Below, in pieces: positions 6,837 to 15,118 of a DNA stretch of 25,389 nucleotides (its first letter is position 1; the number at the start of each line of letters is the position of its first letter). A model generated the notes under the pieces. The model was not told where the DNA came from, made no database searches, and worked only from the letters and a program-made list of their open reading frames with translations. The position numbers and the translations under genes were made by a program. This DNA comes from an uncultured Eubacteriales bacterium (GTDB lineage: Bacteria; Bacillota; Clostridia; Oscillospirales; CAG-272). The DNA lies in contig CAKRPQ010000023.1 in assembly GCA_934385225.1 (NCBI GenBank), positions 1-25,389 of the forward strand. The letters are read 5' to 3'.

Positions 6837-7997
6837 ATGAAAAAAACAACTTTTGGAAGAACACTCGCATTGGTTCTCGCAATGCTCATGTGCCTGTCCT
6901 GCGCCGTTTTTGCGGTAAATGCAGCAGACACGGTAACGCTCGTCGTTGACGTAACGTATGATGAGAGCGCACATCAGGCAACTGCGATAATTAAAATCGA
7001 GAACAACCCCGGCTTTGCGGGCGCAACCATTGAAATGAACTTTGACAGAAGCGTTATGAAAGTCATCGGCTATACGGTCAGTGACAAATTCATTGCCAAC
7101 ACTGTCTCCAACCTTGACCAGTACACGAACACCGCGGATCTCGCAAAGGCAAACAGCGTAATCTGCAACATCACAAGACCTACCAACACATCGAGAACGG
7201 GTAACCTTATCACCGTCGTTTTCGAGGTTGATGCCAACATCGCTCCCGGTACATATGCTTTCACCGTTAAATCGGACGATATGACCACACAGACGTTCGA
7301 AGATCTCGTTGTAAACGGCATTTCGGGCAGCTTTGAAGTAAAGGGCGGTTCAACTCCGAGCGGCGAGGAGACCGATGTCGACGACGGCAAGACGGACGAG
7401 CCGAAGGACAATGACGCAATCGTCACAAGCGATGTCGTTTCTCTTAAAAGAAGAGCTTCCAAAATCAAATATATGGCAGGCTATGACGACGGCACATTCA
7501 AGCCCACTCAGGCTGCCACAAGATACGAAGTTATCGACGCTCTCCGTGAGCTTCTCGATATCGACGTTGCCGCAAAGGACAGCGGAATGAAGGACGTTGA
7601 CACAAAGCACAACGGCACCGTAAATCTCTTCACGACTGCGGGCATCATCAACGGCTACACCGACGGTACATTCAGAGGTAACAAGACAATTACCCGTGCC
7701 GAGTTCTGCAAGATTATCTGCACGATCCTCGGCCTTGACACCACAAAGGTAAAGGACGTCGGATTCAAGGATGTCAGAAATCACTGGGCAAAGGACTATA
7801 TCAACGCTTGCGCCAAGGAAGGCTATGTAAAGGGTAAGAGCGAGGGCAGATTTGACCCCAACGCAAACATTACAAGAGCCGAACTTGTTACGATGATCAA
7901 TCGTATCACGGGCGCAAAGGACGGTACAAGCTGTGCTTATGACGACGTTCCGAGCAACGCTTGGTACTTCGGTGCAGTTGCAGCCGCGGCAAAGTAA
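6837..7997 (+). CDS. Secreted cohesin-domain / SLH-domain surface protein (short)
   Basis: This 386-residue protein should be exported and held on the cell wall. Residues 1-30 form a signal peptide ending VNAA. Residues 32-168 are a cohesin-like beta-sandwich (NNPGFAGATIEMNFD, then GNLITVVFEVD). An acidic linker (170-198) follows. The C-terminus is an SLH module (208-386) with repeats marked by GYDDGTFKP/ATRYE, GYTDGTFRG/ITRAE and GRFDPNANITRAE, ending in a final WYFGAVAAAAK helix. In known systems cohesins bind dockerins and SLH domains bind pyruvylated wall polymer, so this could be an anchoring scaffoldin. No dockerin or enzyme is visible here. The next gene is a longer paralogue. GGAGG six bases before the ATG supports the start. 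Confidence 0.85.
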   Translation: MKKTTFGRTLALVLAMLMCLSCAVFAVNAADTVTLVVDVTYDESAHQATAIIKIENNPGFAGATIEMNFDRSVMKVIGYTVSDKFIANTVSNLDQYTNTADLAKANSVICNITRPTNTSRTGNLITVVFEVDANIAPGTYAFTVKSDDMTTQTFEDLVVNGISGSFEVKGGSTPSGEETDVDDGKTDEPKDNDAIVTSDVVSLKRRASKIKYMAGYDDGTFKPTQAATRYEVIDALRELLDIDVAAKDSGMKDVDTKHNGTVNLFTTAGIINGYTDGTFRGNKTITRAEFCKIICTILGLDTTKVKDVGFKDVRNHWAKDYINACAKEGYVKGKSEGRFDPNANITRAELVTMINRITGAKDGTSCAYDDVPSNAWYFGAVAAAAK

Positions 7998-8023
7998 TCA
8001 AAGTTTCAAATTCCCCATTTGAA

Positions 8024-8059
8024 TGTTCGGTAAATGTCCTTTCGGGGACATTTACCCGA
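8024..8059 (+). other. Stem-loop between the two cohesin-SLH genes
   Basis: An 11-bp perfect stem GGTAAATGTCC (8029-8039) with 8046-8056 and a six-base loop, extendable outward through TTCG/CGAA with one bulged base. It is not followed by a T run but by ATATATAATAAAG, so it is not a standard terminator. It may be a partial terminator or an mRNA-stabilising element between two co-directional genes. A TATAAT at 8063-8068 has no recognisable -35. Confidence 0.5.
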
Positions 8060-8100
8060 ATATATAATAAAGAACATAATTATTAAAGGAGAATCAATCG

Positions 8101-11100
8101 ATGAAAAACAAGATTATCAGCTTTGTTCTTGCGGTACTCATGGTAGTGGGCTGCGTCGGAACATTTGCTATCGGTGCCTCCGCGGAAGACGGCGTTGAAA
8201 TTTCGATTACGCCCGGCGAAATCGTGGACGGCAAAGTCGATGTGACTTTCGCAATCACAAAGAACCCCGGATTCGCGGGATTCCAGATCATTTTCAACTT
8301 TGACAACACAAAGGCAAAGATCGTCGGCTATGAAAAAGATGAGGACGATAATATCGCGACCGATTTTGTCGGTATTACGACGAAACTTGAAGAGCCCGGT
8401 GTTGATTTTTCGGCTCTTAGCAGCATTGCCGCTTCTTTTGCTCAGCCTAAGAACACTAAGAAGGTAGGTAAACTCTTTACCGTTACATTCAAAGTTTTTG
8501 ACAGCTTTGAGATCACGGTAGATCCTGCTACAAACCTTTCAAATGCGGAACATTCGACAGTTCCTGCGGCTCCTGCCGTTGACGAGGAAACGGGCGAAAC
8601 CACAGGTAAGATCAAACTTCCTGCAATCACGGGTCTTTCGTTCGACGACGTTACTGTTGTTTACGACGGCAACGAACATTCCGTCAACGTTAGAGGTGCG
8701 GACAGTTCAATGAGCGTTGCATATGACGTTTCGAACAAACTCACAAATGTCGGTTCCGTAAATGTAACCGTAACCGTTTCGAAGCCCGGCTATTCCGCTT
8801 GGGTAAAGACCGCAACTCTCAAAGTTACGGCAAGACCTATTACCGTAACAGGTCTTAAAGCCTCTGACAAGGACTACGACGCAACAACTGTTGCCGATCT
8901 TACGGGCGGTACGCTTGAAAATGTTATTTCGGGCGATGACGTAAAGGCAACTATGCCTACTACGGGCACTTTCGAGAAGGCAACTGTCGGCGAGTGGAAT
9001 GTTACATTCCCGACGATTACCCTCACAGGTTCCGACGCAGGTAACTATATTCTCACACAGCCTACCGTTAAGGCAAAGATCAGTGCGCGCACAATCGGCG
9101 TAACTGCTGATGCTGTCGGCAAGAAGGTCGGAAGCGTTGATCCCGCTCTCACATATACATACAGCGACAAGACATTCGTTGATGCTCGGGGCGGATTCAC
9201 AGGTATTCTTGCAAGAACTTCGGGTGAAGCAGAAGGTGAGTACGACATTACAAGGGGCACTCTTGCAACCGTTGACGAAAACCTCAGAATCAGCTTCACG
9301 GGTGCTAAGTTCACAATTTACGGTAAAGATCCTCAGGTCGTTTCCGTAACCCCCGATTCTCTCACTTTCACATATGGCGATGCAGGCAGAACAATAACCG
9401 TGCTAAAGACAGCGGGTCCTACGAACGACATTACATTCGAGTCTTCCGATACAGGCGTTGTTACGGTTGACACATTTGGTAATGTTTCCGTTGTCGGTGC
9501 AGGCTCTGCCGTAATCACGGTTAAATCCCTCGGCGACGCAACATATGCTGACTTCACAAAGAATGTAAATGTTACCGTCGAACCTAAGACTGTTACCGTT
9601 ACTCCCGACGCAGGTCAGGAATTTACATACGGCGATGAAGTTGTTATAAATTACACTTTCAGCGATACGGTTTCGGCAGGTGTAAGCGGTTCTCTTTCGG
9701 TTGAATCGACAAACGCAGGTACGCAGAACGTTACTATCGGTACGATGAAGATTGCTTCGAACAATTACAAGCTCGTACTTGCTCCCGCTACGGTTAAGAT
9801 TAATCCCAAGGAACTTACTGTATCCGGTATCGTTTGCTACCCGCGCAAGAAAGGCGATACTCCCGTAATCAATGTATTCGCATCTGATATTACCGTAACA
9901 GGCACAGTCGGTTCCGATAAGGTGAACGTTATGGGTCTTGATGTTGCAAGCGTTGCTTCCGATATGACTGTATCCGGTCTTTCGATTGATAACACCAACT
10001 ATACTCTCGGAACTGTAACCGCTACGGGCGACTCTTTCGTAAATGAAGCTGATGTTGATGCTGCTCTTGCAGATCAGATCAAGAAGATTTGCGACACCAA
10101 TCCTGAGTACGGCAGCGATAAGCTCGGTGATCTCCTCACAGTTGATGCAACAAATGTTTATGTAAGTGACATCATTAACAAGCTGAACGAGCTTCTTCCC
10201 GCAGGCTATGAATTCAAGTTTGTAGGTTCTGCCGACGGTTCTATCGATGCGTCAGGTGTTATTACACCCGGCAGCAAGGAAATCGTAACAGACCTTCTGT
10301 TCGAAATCTACAAGCCTTCGGCGGCAAGCAGCATAAAAACAAGCTCCGGCGAAACTACAATCGCAAAGACGAGCGTTATAATTGCTCCCGCAGGAAATTC
10401 GTCCCGCCTCCAAGCTCTCATTCTCTACTACTATATGAAGAGAAATCAGGGCACAAAGCTCACAGTTTCTCCTGTTTCCGCAAGTGTTGCGGCAGGTAAG
10501 GTTGTAACAGGCACAAAGGTTGTTCTTTCAACAGAGACAAACGGTGCTACAATCTACTACACAACAAACGGTACAACTCCCACATCTCTCTCGACCGTTT
10601 ACACGGCTCCTATCGTTCTTGCCGAAGGCGAAACGACAATTATCGCTATCGCAATGAAGAGCGGTATGACGACAAGTGCTCCCGTAACCTTTAAGTACAC
10701 TGTTTCCGATGTTGTCGGAACGACGATCGCTCTTAAAGACGGTGCTGCCGATATCAAGTATATGGCAGGCAGAGGAGACAAGTTCGAGGCAGAAGCCGAT
10801 GCAACAAGATATGAAGTTATCGCTGCTCTTGCAGAAGTATTCAATATCACAACAGACGGCGAGGCTGCTAAGCTCTCCGATGTTGCAGAGGCAAACAAGA
10901 CAGTTGTTGACCTCTTCACGGCGGCAGGCATAATCAACGGCTACTCTGACGGAACGTTCAGAGGCGATAAGACAATCACTCGTGCAGAGTTTGCTAAGAT
11001 CGTATGCGTAATGCTTGGTCTTGACACCTCAAACGCTAAGGACGCAGGCTTCAAGGATACAGATCACTGGGCAAAGGCATTCATCAATGCTTGCGCAGAA

Positions 11101-11280
11101 AAGGGTCTTATCAAGGGTAAGAGTGCGGACAGATTTGACCCCAACGGCAATATCAAGAGAGGCGAAATCGCTACTCTCGTAAACCGTATTACGGGTGCAA
11201 AGGCAGGCACAGAGTGCAAGTATGCTGATGTATCGAGCGACGCTTGGTACTTCGGTGACGTTGCAGCAGCTGCAAAGTAA
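8101..11280 (+). CDS. Large secreted cohesin / MBG-YDG-Ig-repeat / SLH surface protein
   Basis: This 1059-residue wall protein has a signal peptide (1-28, GASA/ED) and a cohesin-like domain (31-150, NPGFAGFQIIFNFD). Then comes a beta-rich array: an MBG-like repeat (about 173-243, VVYDGNEHSV), a YDG domain (about 244-328, DKDYDATTVADLTGG to GNYIL), an MBG_2-like unit (about 329-407), a Big2 Ig-like domain (about 411-492) and more MBG/YDG-like units (about 494-645). Residues 646-785 fit no family I recognise. A chitobiase-C-terminal-like domain (about 785-868, GATIYYTTNGTTPT) precedes the SLH module (about 885-1059). No catalytic domain is seen, so it is probably a stalk or scaffold. SLH repeat 1 (GRGDKFEAE) and the third TRAE motif (IKRGE) are degenerate. 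AAGGAG nine bases before the ATG supports the start. Confidence 0.85.
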   Translation: MKNKIISFVLAVLMVVGCVGTFAIGASAEDGVEISITPGEIVDGKVDVTFAITKNPGFAGFQIIFNFDNTKAKIVGYEKDEDDNIATDFVGITTKLEEPGVDFSALSSIAASFAQPKNTKKVGKLFTVTFKVFDSFEITVDPATNLSNAEHSTVPAAPAVDEETGETTGKIKLPAITGLSFDDVTVVYDGNEHSVNVRGADSSMSVAYDVSNKLTNVGSVNVTVTVSKPGYSAWVKTATLKVTARPITVTGLKASDKDYDATTVADLTGGTLENVISGDDVKATMPTTGTFEKATVGEWNVTFPTITLTGSDAGNYILTQPTVKAKISARTIGVTADAVGKKVGSVDPALTYTYSDKTFVDARGGFTGILARTSGEAEGEYDITRGTLATVDENLRISFTGAKFTIYGKDPQVVSVTPDSLTFTYGDAGRTITVLKTAGPTNDITFESSDTGVVTVDTFGNVSVVGAGSAVITVKSLGDATYADFTKNVNVTVEPKTVTVTPDAGQEFTYGDEVVINYTFSDTVSAGVSGSLSVESTNAGTQNVTIGTMKIASNNYKLVLAPATVKINPKELTVSGIVCYPRKKGDTPVINVFASDITVTGTVGSDKVNVMGLDVASVASDMTVSGLSIDNTNYTLGTVTATGDSFVNEADVDAALADQIKKICDTNPEYGSDKLGDLLTVDATNVYVSDIINKLNELLPAGYEFKFVGSADGSIDASGVITPGSKEIVTDLLFEIYKPSAASSIKTSSGETTIAKTSVIIAPAGNSSRLQALILYYYMKRNQGTKLTVSPVSASVAAGKVVTGTKVVLSTETNGATIYYTTNGTTPTSLSTVYTAPIVLAEGETTIIAIAMKSGMTTSAPVTFKYTVSDVVGTTIALKDGAADIKYMAGRGDKFEAEADATRYEVIAALAEVFNITTDGEAAKLSDVAEANKTVVDLFTAAGIINGYSDGTFRGDKTITRAEFAKIVCVMLGLDTSNAKDAGFKDTDHWAKAFINACAEKGLIKGKSADRFDPNGNIKRGEIATLVNRITGAKAGTECKYADVSSDAWYFGDVAAAAK

Positions 11281-11300
11281 TTAAGAACAAATAATAATTG

Positions 11301-11333
11301 CGAGGCTCATCATATGGTGAGCCTCGTTTTTGT
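11301..11333 (+). terminator. Terminator of the cohesin-SLH block
   Basis: A 9-bp perfect stem CGAGGCTCA (11301-11309) with 11318-11326, extendable by two inner pairs, followed by TTTTTGT. It lies 20 bases after the stop codon. Confidence 0.9.
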
Positions 11334-11348
11334 CCAAAAATGCCGTGC

Positions 11349-11377
11349 CTGAAAAAAATCTCAAATTTTATTATAAT
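11349..11377 (+). promoter_or_regulatory. Possible promoter of the Nudix gene
   Basis: TATAAT (11372-11377) with a 4 of 6 -35, CTGAAA (11349-11354), at 17 bases. It is 20 bases upstream of the Nudix ATG and just after the preceding terminator, so a promoter is needed about here. Confidence 0.45.
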
Positions 11378-11396
11378 GCTTAATTAAGGAGTTAGA

Positions 11397-11885
11397 ATGG
11401 ATATTTCATTTGTTACGGACGAGGGAAAATTTAATTATCGCGCGTGCGCGATTATAATTTCGGACGGTAGAATCCTTGCGATGCACGACGAACGGTCGCC
11501 GTATTATTATCTTCCCGGCGGCAGAGTGAAAATGGGCGAAACTGCCGAAGAAGCAATAAAAAGGGAACTGCGCGAGGAACTGGAAATTGACGAAAAGAGC
11601 GAACCCGTTTCATACCGTCCGCTTTGGTTCAATCAGTCCTTTTTTAGAGAAGACATCGACGGACTGAACTATCATGAATTGTGCGTATATTTCCTCGCGG
11701 ACGTCTCGGAAACAAAAATTTCCGCAAAAGGCGATAAATTTGTGCTTTCCGAGGGGAAACATATCCATACGTTTGAGTGGTTGCCGTTTGAAAGCCTTGA
11801 AAAAGAATATTTCTATCCTTTGTTTTTGAAGAATAAGATTTTTGATCTTCCGAAATCGCCCGAATTTCTCGTGACAAGAGAATGA
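11397..11885 (+). CDS. Nudix hydrolase
   Basis: This 162-residue cytosolic pyrophosphohydrolase contains a complete Nudix box: G42-x5-E48-x7-R56-E57-L58-x-E60-E61-L62-x-I64. These residues bind the metal and drive cleavage of nucleoside diphosphate-linked substrates; the actual substrate cannot be told. Upstream FNYRACAIIISDGRILAMHD is the usual first strand and hairpin of the fold. AAGGAG lies five bases before the ATG. The gene stands alone between two terminators, so it is a single-gene unit and its neighbours give no functional clue. Confidence 0.93.
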   Translation: MDISFVTDEGKFNYRACAIIISDGRILAMHDERSPYYYLPGGRVKMGETAEEAIKRELREELEIDEKSEPVSYRPLWFNQSFFREDIDGLNYHELCVYFLADVSETKISAKGDKFVLSEGKHIHTFEWLPFESLEKEYFYPLFLKNKIFDLPKSPEFLVTRE

Positions 11886-11928
11886 CGAGCAGCGAACGAC
11901 GAAACATGCCGAAAATCCATACCATGCG

Positions 11929-11969
11929 AAAAGTCCCGAAACGCTTTTGTCGGCGTTTCGGGACTTTTT
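11929..11969. terminator. Bidirectional terminator between the Nudix and DUF4965 genes
   Basis: A 14-bp perfect stem AAGTCCCGAAACGC (11931-11944) with 11953-11966, eight-base loop, with A on the left and a T run on the right. It serves the two converging genes. Confidence 0.92.
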
Positions 11970-11978
11970 TGAAAAAAC

Positions 11979-13919
11979 TTATTTTTTCAGAATTTTGTAG
12001 TAATCGAGGAGCTTTACGAAATGACCCGCGACTACGCTTCGTTGCTGAAATCCTACATGCGTGCTGTTATCGGTATTGTACCAGTCGGACAGCGGAACGC
12101 GGTCGATCGTTACGTTGTAGAATTCCCACAGCGGATTAACAAGCGCCTCAAAATCATCGCGGCTGTCGGCAAGAGTTGCCGTCCAGATGAGCCAGTCGCT
12201 CTTTGTGTAGTTCTTGCGCGTGTCAAGCGGAAGTCCGAAAATATTTGTGTCTTTTTTGTACCCGTTTATCTCGGCAAGAAATGCGTTTTTCGGCATAATA
12301 TCCGTGCCGAGGAGCTTGTCCCAGACGATGTTGTACTTCATACTGTGACTTTCGGGTTTGTCGAACGCAAGGCGGAATGTGCCGTCGGCATTCGCGGCTC
12401 TCTTTATCCAGTCAAGAGCGTATTCGCGCGCCTTTTCCATGTAATCGTCTCCGCTTTTGCCGTCCGCGTCTGTCATTTCAGTGCTGTTCAGAATCAATCC
12501 GTAACAGGCGATTCCCATAATTGCTTTGAGCGAAAGATTGCAATTGTGCGCGAGATGACCTGCGAAGTCGTCGGTGCAGAGCTGGTTTTCGGGATCTTTT
12601 CCGAACTTGATAAGGTATCCTACCCACTTTGAAAGCGTATCTATGTGTGACTTTGCAAAGCTGAAATCGCCCGATGCCACAGCCGTCACGGCTTCCATAA
12701 CTATCATATTTCCACATTCTTCAACGGGCATATGCATATTCGGATCGTATTTTGTGCAATCGTCCTTATCGATACCGTACCTCTGTCGGTCTATTATCGG
12801 GTAAGTACCCACGTCATGCGGAGCAAAATCAAAGTCCCACATATCGCTTTCGGCAAATTTGTATATCGGGCGCATCATTCCGCGAATGAGTTCGGGATTG
12901 TATATAAGGAACATCGGTATCGACGGATAACTTACATCGACAGTCGCGGCGCAGCCGTTCGAGAAACATTCTTTTGAAATGTAGACAAGCTCTCCGTCCT
13001 CGTCTATAACAACCTTGTGTGCCGCGACAGTCTGACGGAGGCTGAGCAAAAGAATTTCCGCATATTTTTCGCCGCCTGCCTTTACTGCGTCCGAAAACAG
13101 CTTGTCCGAAAAACGCTCACACTTTTCAAGAAGAATTTCATAGTCGCCGAATGCCTTTGCAATTTCGCTTTCGATTTTTTCGCCGCCGCGATTCCAATAT
13201 GAAGGAAGATCTTTTCCGAAATATTTTATTGATTTGATGTCGTCATAAGCGAACGTAAAGAGGAGATTGCCGTCAATTTTACCATCGGCACGCACAAAAT
13301 TCATTTTTCCGTCGTTATAATCCGAGACTTTGCCGCGCTCCGATGTGAGGTAAAAATATCCCCAATTTATGCGCATATCGTCGCCCTCTTTACCGAGAAC
13401 TTTCTGCACTTTGTTTCCCATTCTAACGGTGGGCTTTCCGATTATGTCGAATTTAGAAAAAGCTACTTCGCTTTCGCCCGCTTTGTCAAGGCAGACCTGC
13501 TCGGAGACGGCGACGGAGGCTGTTACTTCGTGTTTTTCTCCGTCTTTTGACGTTACCGAAAGACACAGATAGCTCACAGGTCTTGTCAGATAATAAATGT
13601 CGCTCGGAATAACGGGTGTTGTGAATTTCGCTTCAAGTCTTATTCCCGCGTCCTCGAATGTATAAGTCGATGAAAAGGCGTCTATGTCGAGCGAGATTTG
13701 CCGCATAGCGGGAATTTCTTCGCCCTCTGCGTTCTCGCCCATAAAGCGATACGGTTTGCCGTCGATTTTAACGATGCCGCGCATAATTATTTTTCGCTCC
13801 GCCCTTGCCGTGTTTGTCCAATGGACAGTATCGGCGTCGGTCAGACAGTCGGCGGGCGACCATATGCTGAAAAACGGGTCGATCGTTATCAGCGGAACGG
13901 AAGGAGCTCTCATTTTCAT
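11979..13919 (-). CDS. Glutaminase A-like protein (DUF4964/DUF4965/DUF1793 family)
   Basis: This 646-residue protein has the order of the fungal glutaminase A family. A DUF4964-type start (RAPSVPLITIDPFFSIWS) leads to a beta-rich DUF5127-like region. A DUF4965/DUF1793 helical-barrel half follows, with DFAPHDVGTYP near residue 365, PVEECGNM, TDDFAGHLAHN near 450, KYNIVWDKLLG and LDTRKNYTKSDW. Fungal members hydrolyse glutamine; for most bacterial members activity is unproven and some act near glycan genes, so a glycosidase role is possible. No signal peptide is present, unlike many relatives that are secreted. The ATG at 13919 has GAGG nine bases upstream; a second ATG six bases in is an alternative. 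The gene is monocistronic. Confidence 0.82.
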   Translation of the reverse strand: MKMRAPSVPLITIDPFFSIWSPADCLTDADTVHWTNTARAERKIIMRGIVKIDGKPYRFMGENAEGEEIPAMRQISLDIDAFSSTYTFEDAGIRLEAKFTTPVIPSDIYYLTRPVSYLCLSVTSKDGEKHEVTASVAVSEQVCLDKAGESEVAFSKFDIIGKPTVRMGNKVQKVLGKEGDDMRINWGYFYLTSERGKVSDYNDGKMNFVRADGKIDGNLLFTFAYDDIKSIKYFGKDLPSYWNRGGEKIESEIAKAFGDYEILLEKCERFSDKLFSDAVKAGGEKYAEILLLSLRQTVAAHKVVIDEDGELVYISKECFSNGCAATVDVSYPSIPMFLIYNPELIRGMMRPIYKFAESDMWDFDFAPHDVGTYPIIDRQRYGIDKDDCTKYDPNMHMPVEECGNMIVMEAVTAVASGDFSFAKSHIDTLSKWVGYLIKFGKDPENQLCTDDFAGHLAHNCNLSLKAIMGIACYGLILNSTEMTDADGKSGDDYMEKAREYALDWIKRAANADGTFRLAFDKPESHSMKYNIVWDKLLGTDIMPKNAFLAEINGYKKDTNIFGLPLDTRKNYTKSDWLIWTATLADSRDDFEALVNPLWEFYNVTIDRVPLSDWYNTDNSTHVGFQQRSVVAGHFVKLLDYYKILKK

Positions 13920-13947
13920 ATTTAATATCCTCGTTTCTTTTTTCTAA

Positions 13948-13976
13948 ATGATAACACAAAAAAACACGTTTGTAAA
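13948..13976 (-). promoter_or_regulatory. Sigma-A promoter of the DUF4965 gene
   Basis: On the minus strand TTTACA (13971-13976), 17 bases, TATCAT (13948-13953), with an extended TG before the -10. It lies about 30 bases upstream of the start codon. Confidence 0.7.
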
Positions 13977-14060
13977 TGCATTTTTCTCCAATAAAATTGA
14001 CCTTTTCTGTTTTAATATACGGCTATATATTAACATTTCGTAAATAATTGCATAGTGCTC

Positions 14061-14089
14061 TTGATTTTGAAAACAAACTGTGATATCAT
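14061..14089 (+). promoter_or_regulatory. Promoter of the SPFH-RHH operon
   Basis: TTGATT (14061-14066), 17 bases, TATCAT (14084-14089), with extended TG at 14081-14082. The -10 lies inside the first TGATATCA palindrome, so anything bound there would block polymerase. Confidence 0.65.
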
Positions 14090-14099
14090 TTTGATATCA
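14081..14099. repeat. Two tandem TGATATCA palindromes (candidate operator)
   Basis: The 8-base palindrome TGATATCA occurs at 14081-14088 and 14092-14099, separated by TTT, so the centres are 11 bases apart, one helical turn. The left copy covers the -10 and the right copy touches the AGGAGG ribosome site (14099-14104). The operator role is inferred from position and symmetry. Confidence 0.6.
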
Positions 14100-14112
14100 G
14101 GAGGAATTAACT

Positions 14113-15117
14113 ATGAAAGAAATCGAACTTAAAAATAAAAAACACGGTATGCTTGCGCTTACACTCACCGTTCTTCTTTACGCGGCGGCGATCGCCTGCG
14201 GTATTTACGGCGGGATAATGATGGCAGATGGCTCGCCCGCTCTCTTTATCGCCGCCATGGTCTGGCTTTCTGTCGGCTGGCTTCCGCTCCCCGGTTTGCG
14301 TGTCCTTAAACCGCAGGAGGCGCTCGTTCTTACCCTTTTCGGCAAGTACATAGGTACGCTCAAAGGAGACGGCTTTTACTGGGTGAACCCGTTCTGCGTC
14401 GGAGTCAATCCCGCCGCGAGAACAGAGCTTAACCAGAGCGGCGACGTAAAGAAACTGCCCGTCCTCACAGCGGGAACGAACACGCAGGAATATACCTACG
14501 CGTCGAAGAAGCTGTCGCTTAAAATTATGACGCTCAACAACAACCGCCAGAAGGTCAACGACTGCCTCGGTAACCCTGTCGAGATCGGAATTGCGGTCAC
14601 ATGGCGCATTACGGACACCGCAAAAGCGGTTTTTAACGTCGATAACTACAAGGAATATCTTTCGCTTCAATGCGACTCCGCGCTCCGAAATATAGTGCGT
14701 ATTTACCCTTACGACGTTGCTCCGAACATTGATACCACGGGCGACGGCGTTGCCGACGACGGCAGCCTCCGCGGTTCGAGCGAGATAGTCGCGGGCAGAA
14801 TAAGAGACGAAATACAGGAGAGAGTCAGCGAAGCGGGCATAGAGATCGTCGAAGCGCGCATAACGCACCTTGCTTACGCGCCCGAAATCGCCGCCGTAAT
14901 GCTTCAACGCCAACAGGCGTCCGCGATAATAGACGCGAGAAAGATGATCGTTGACGGTGCTGTCGGTATGGTTGAAATGGCACTTGAAAGACTTTCCGAG
15001 AACGGCATTGTCGAGCTTGACGAAGAGAGAAAAGCGGCGATGGTATCTAACCTCCTCGTTGTTCTCTGCGGAAATCACGATGCGCAACCCGTTGTAAATT
15101 CGGGCAGTCTCTACTGA
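14113..15117 (+). CDS. SPFH (band 7/prohibitin-like) domain membrane protein
   Basis: This 334-residue protein has two N-terminal membrane segments (about 13-36 and 42-58). An SPFH domain follows (about 60-285), starting at LRVLKPQEALVLTLFGKYIGTL, with IGIAVTWRITD and AGIEIVEARITHLAYAPEIA typical of the family. SPFH proteins assemble into membrane-associated rings or microdomains that control proteases and membrane order; the partner here is unknown. AGGAGG lies eight bases before the ATG. The C-terminal residues after the domain contain no second coiled-coil extension of the flotillin kind, so it is closer to the small slipin/prohibitin type. It is translationally linked to the RHH gene that follows. 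Confidence 0.87.
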   Translation: MKEIELKNKKHGMLALTLTVLLYAAAIACGIYGGIMMADGSPALFIAAMVWLSVGWLPLPGLRVLKPQEALVLTLFGKYIGTLKGDGFYWVNPFCVGVNPAARTELNQSGDVKKLPVLTAGTNTQEYTYASKKLSLKIMTLNNNRQKVNDCLGNPVEIGIAVTWRITDTAKAVFNVDNYKEYLSLQCDSALRNIVRIYPYDVAPNIDTTGDGVADDGSLRGSSEIVAGRIRDEIQERVSEAGIEIVEARITHLAYAPEIAAVMLQRQQASAIIDARKMIVDGAVGMVEMALERLSENGIVELDEERKAAMVSNLLVVLCGNHDAQPVVNSGSLY

Positions 15118-15118
15118 T

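Noticed and set aside
14107..15087. 326-codon open frame on the minus strand opposite the SPFH gene
   Set aside because: It lies fully antisense to a gene with clear SPFH motifs and a strong ribosome site; its translation is Arg/Val-rich with no domain, a codon-bias shadow.
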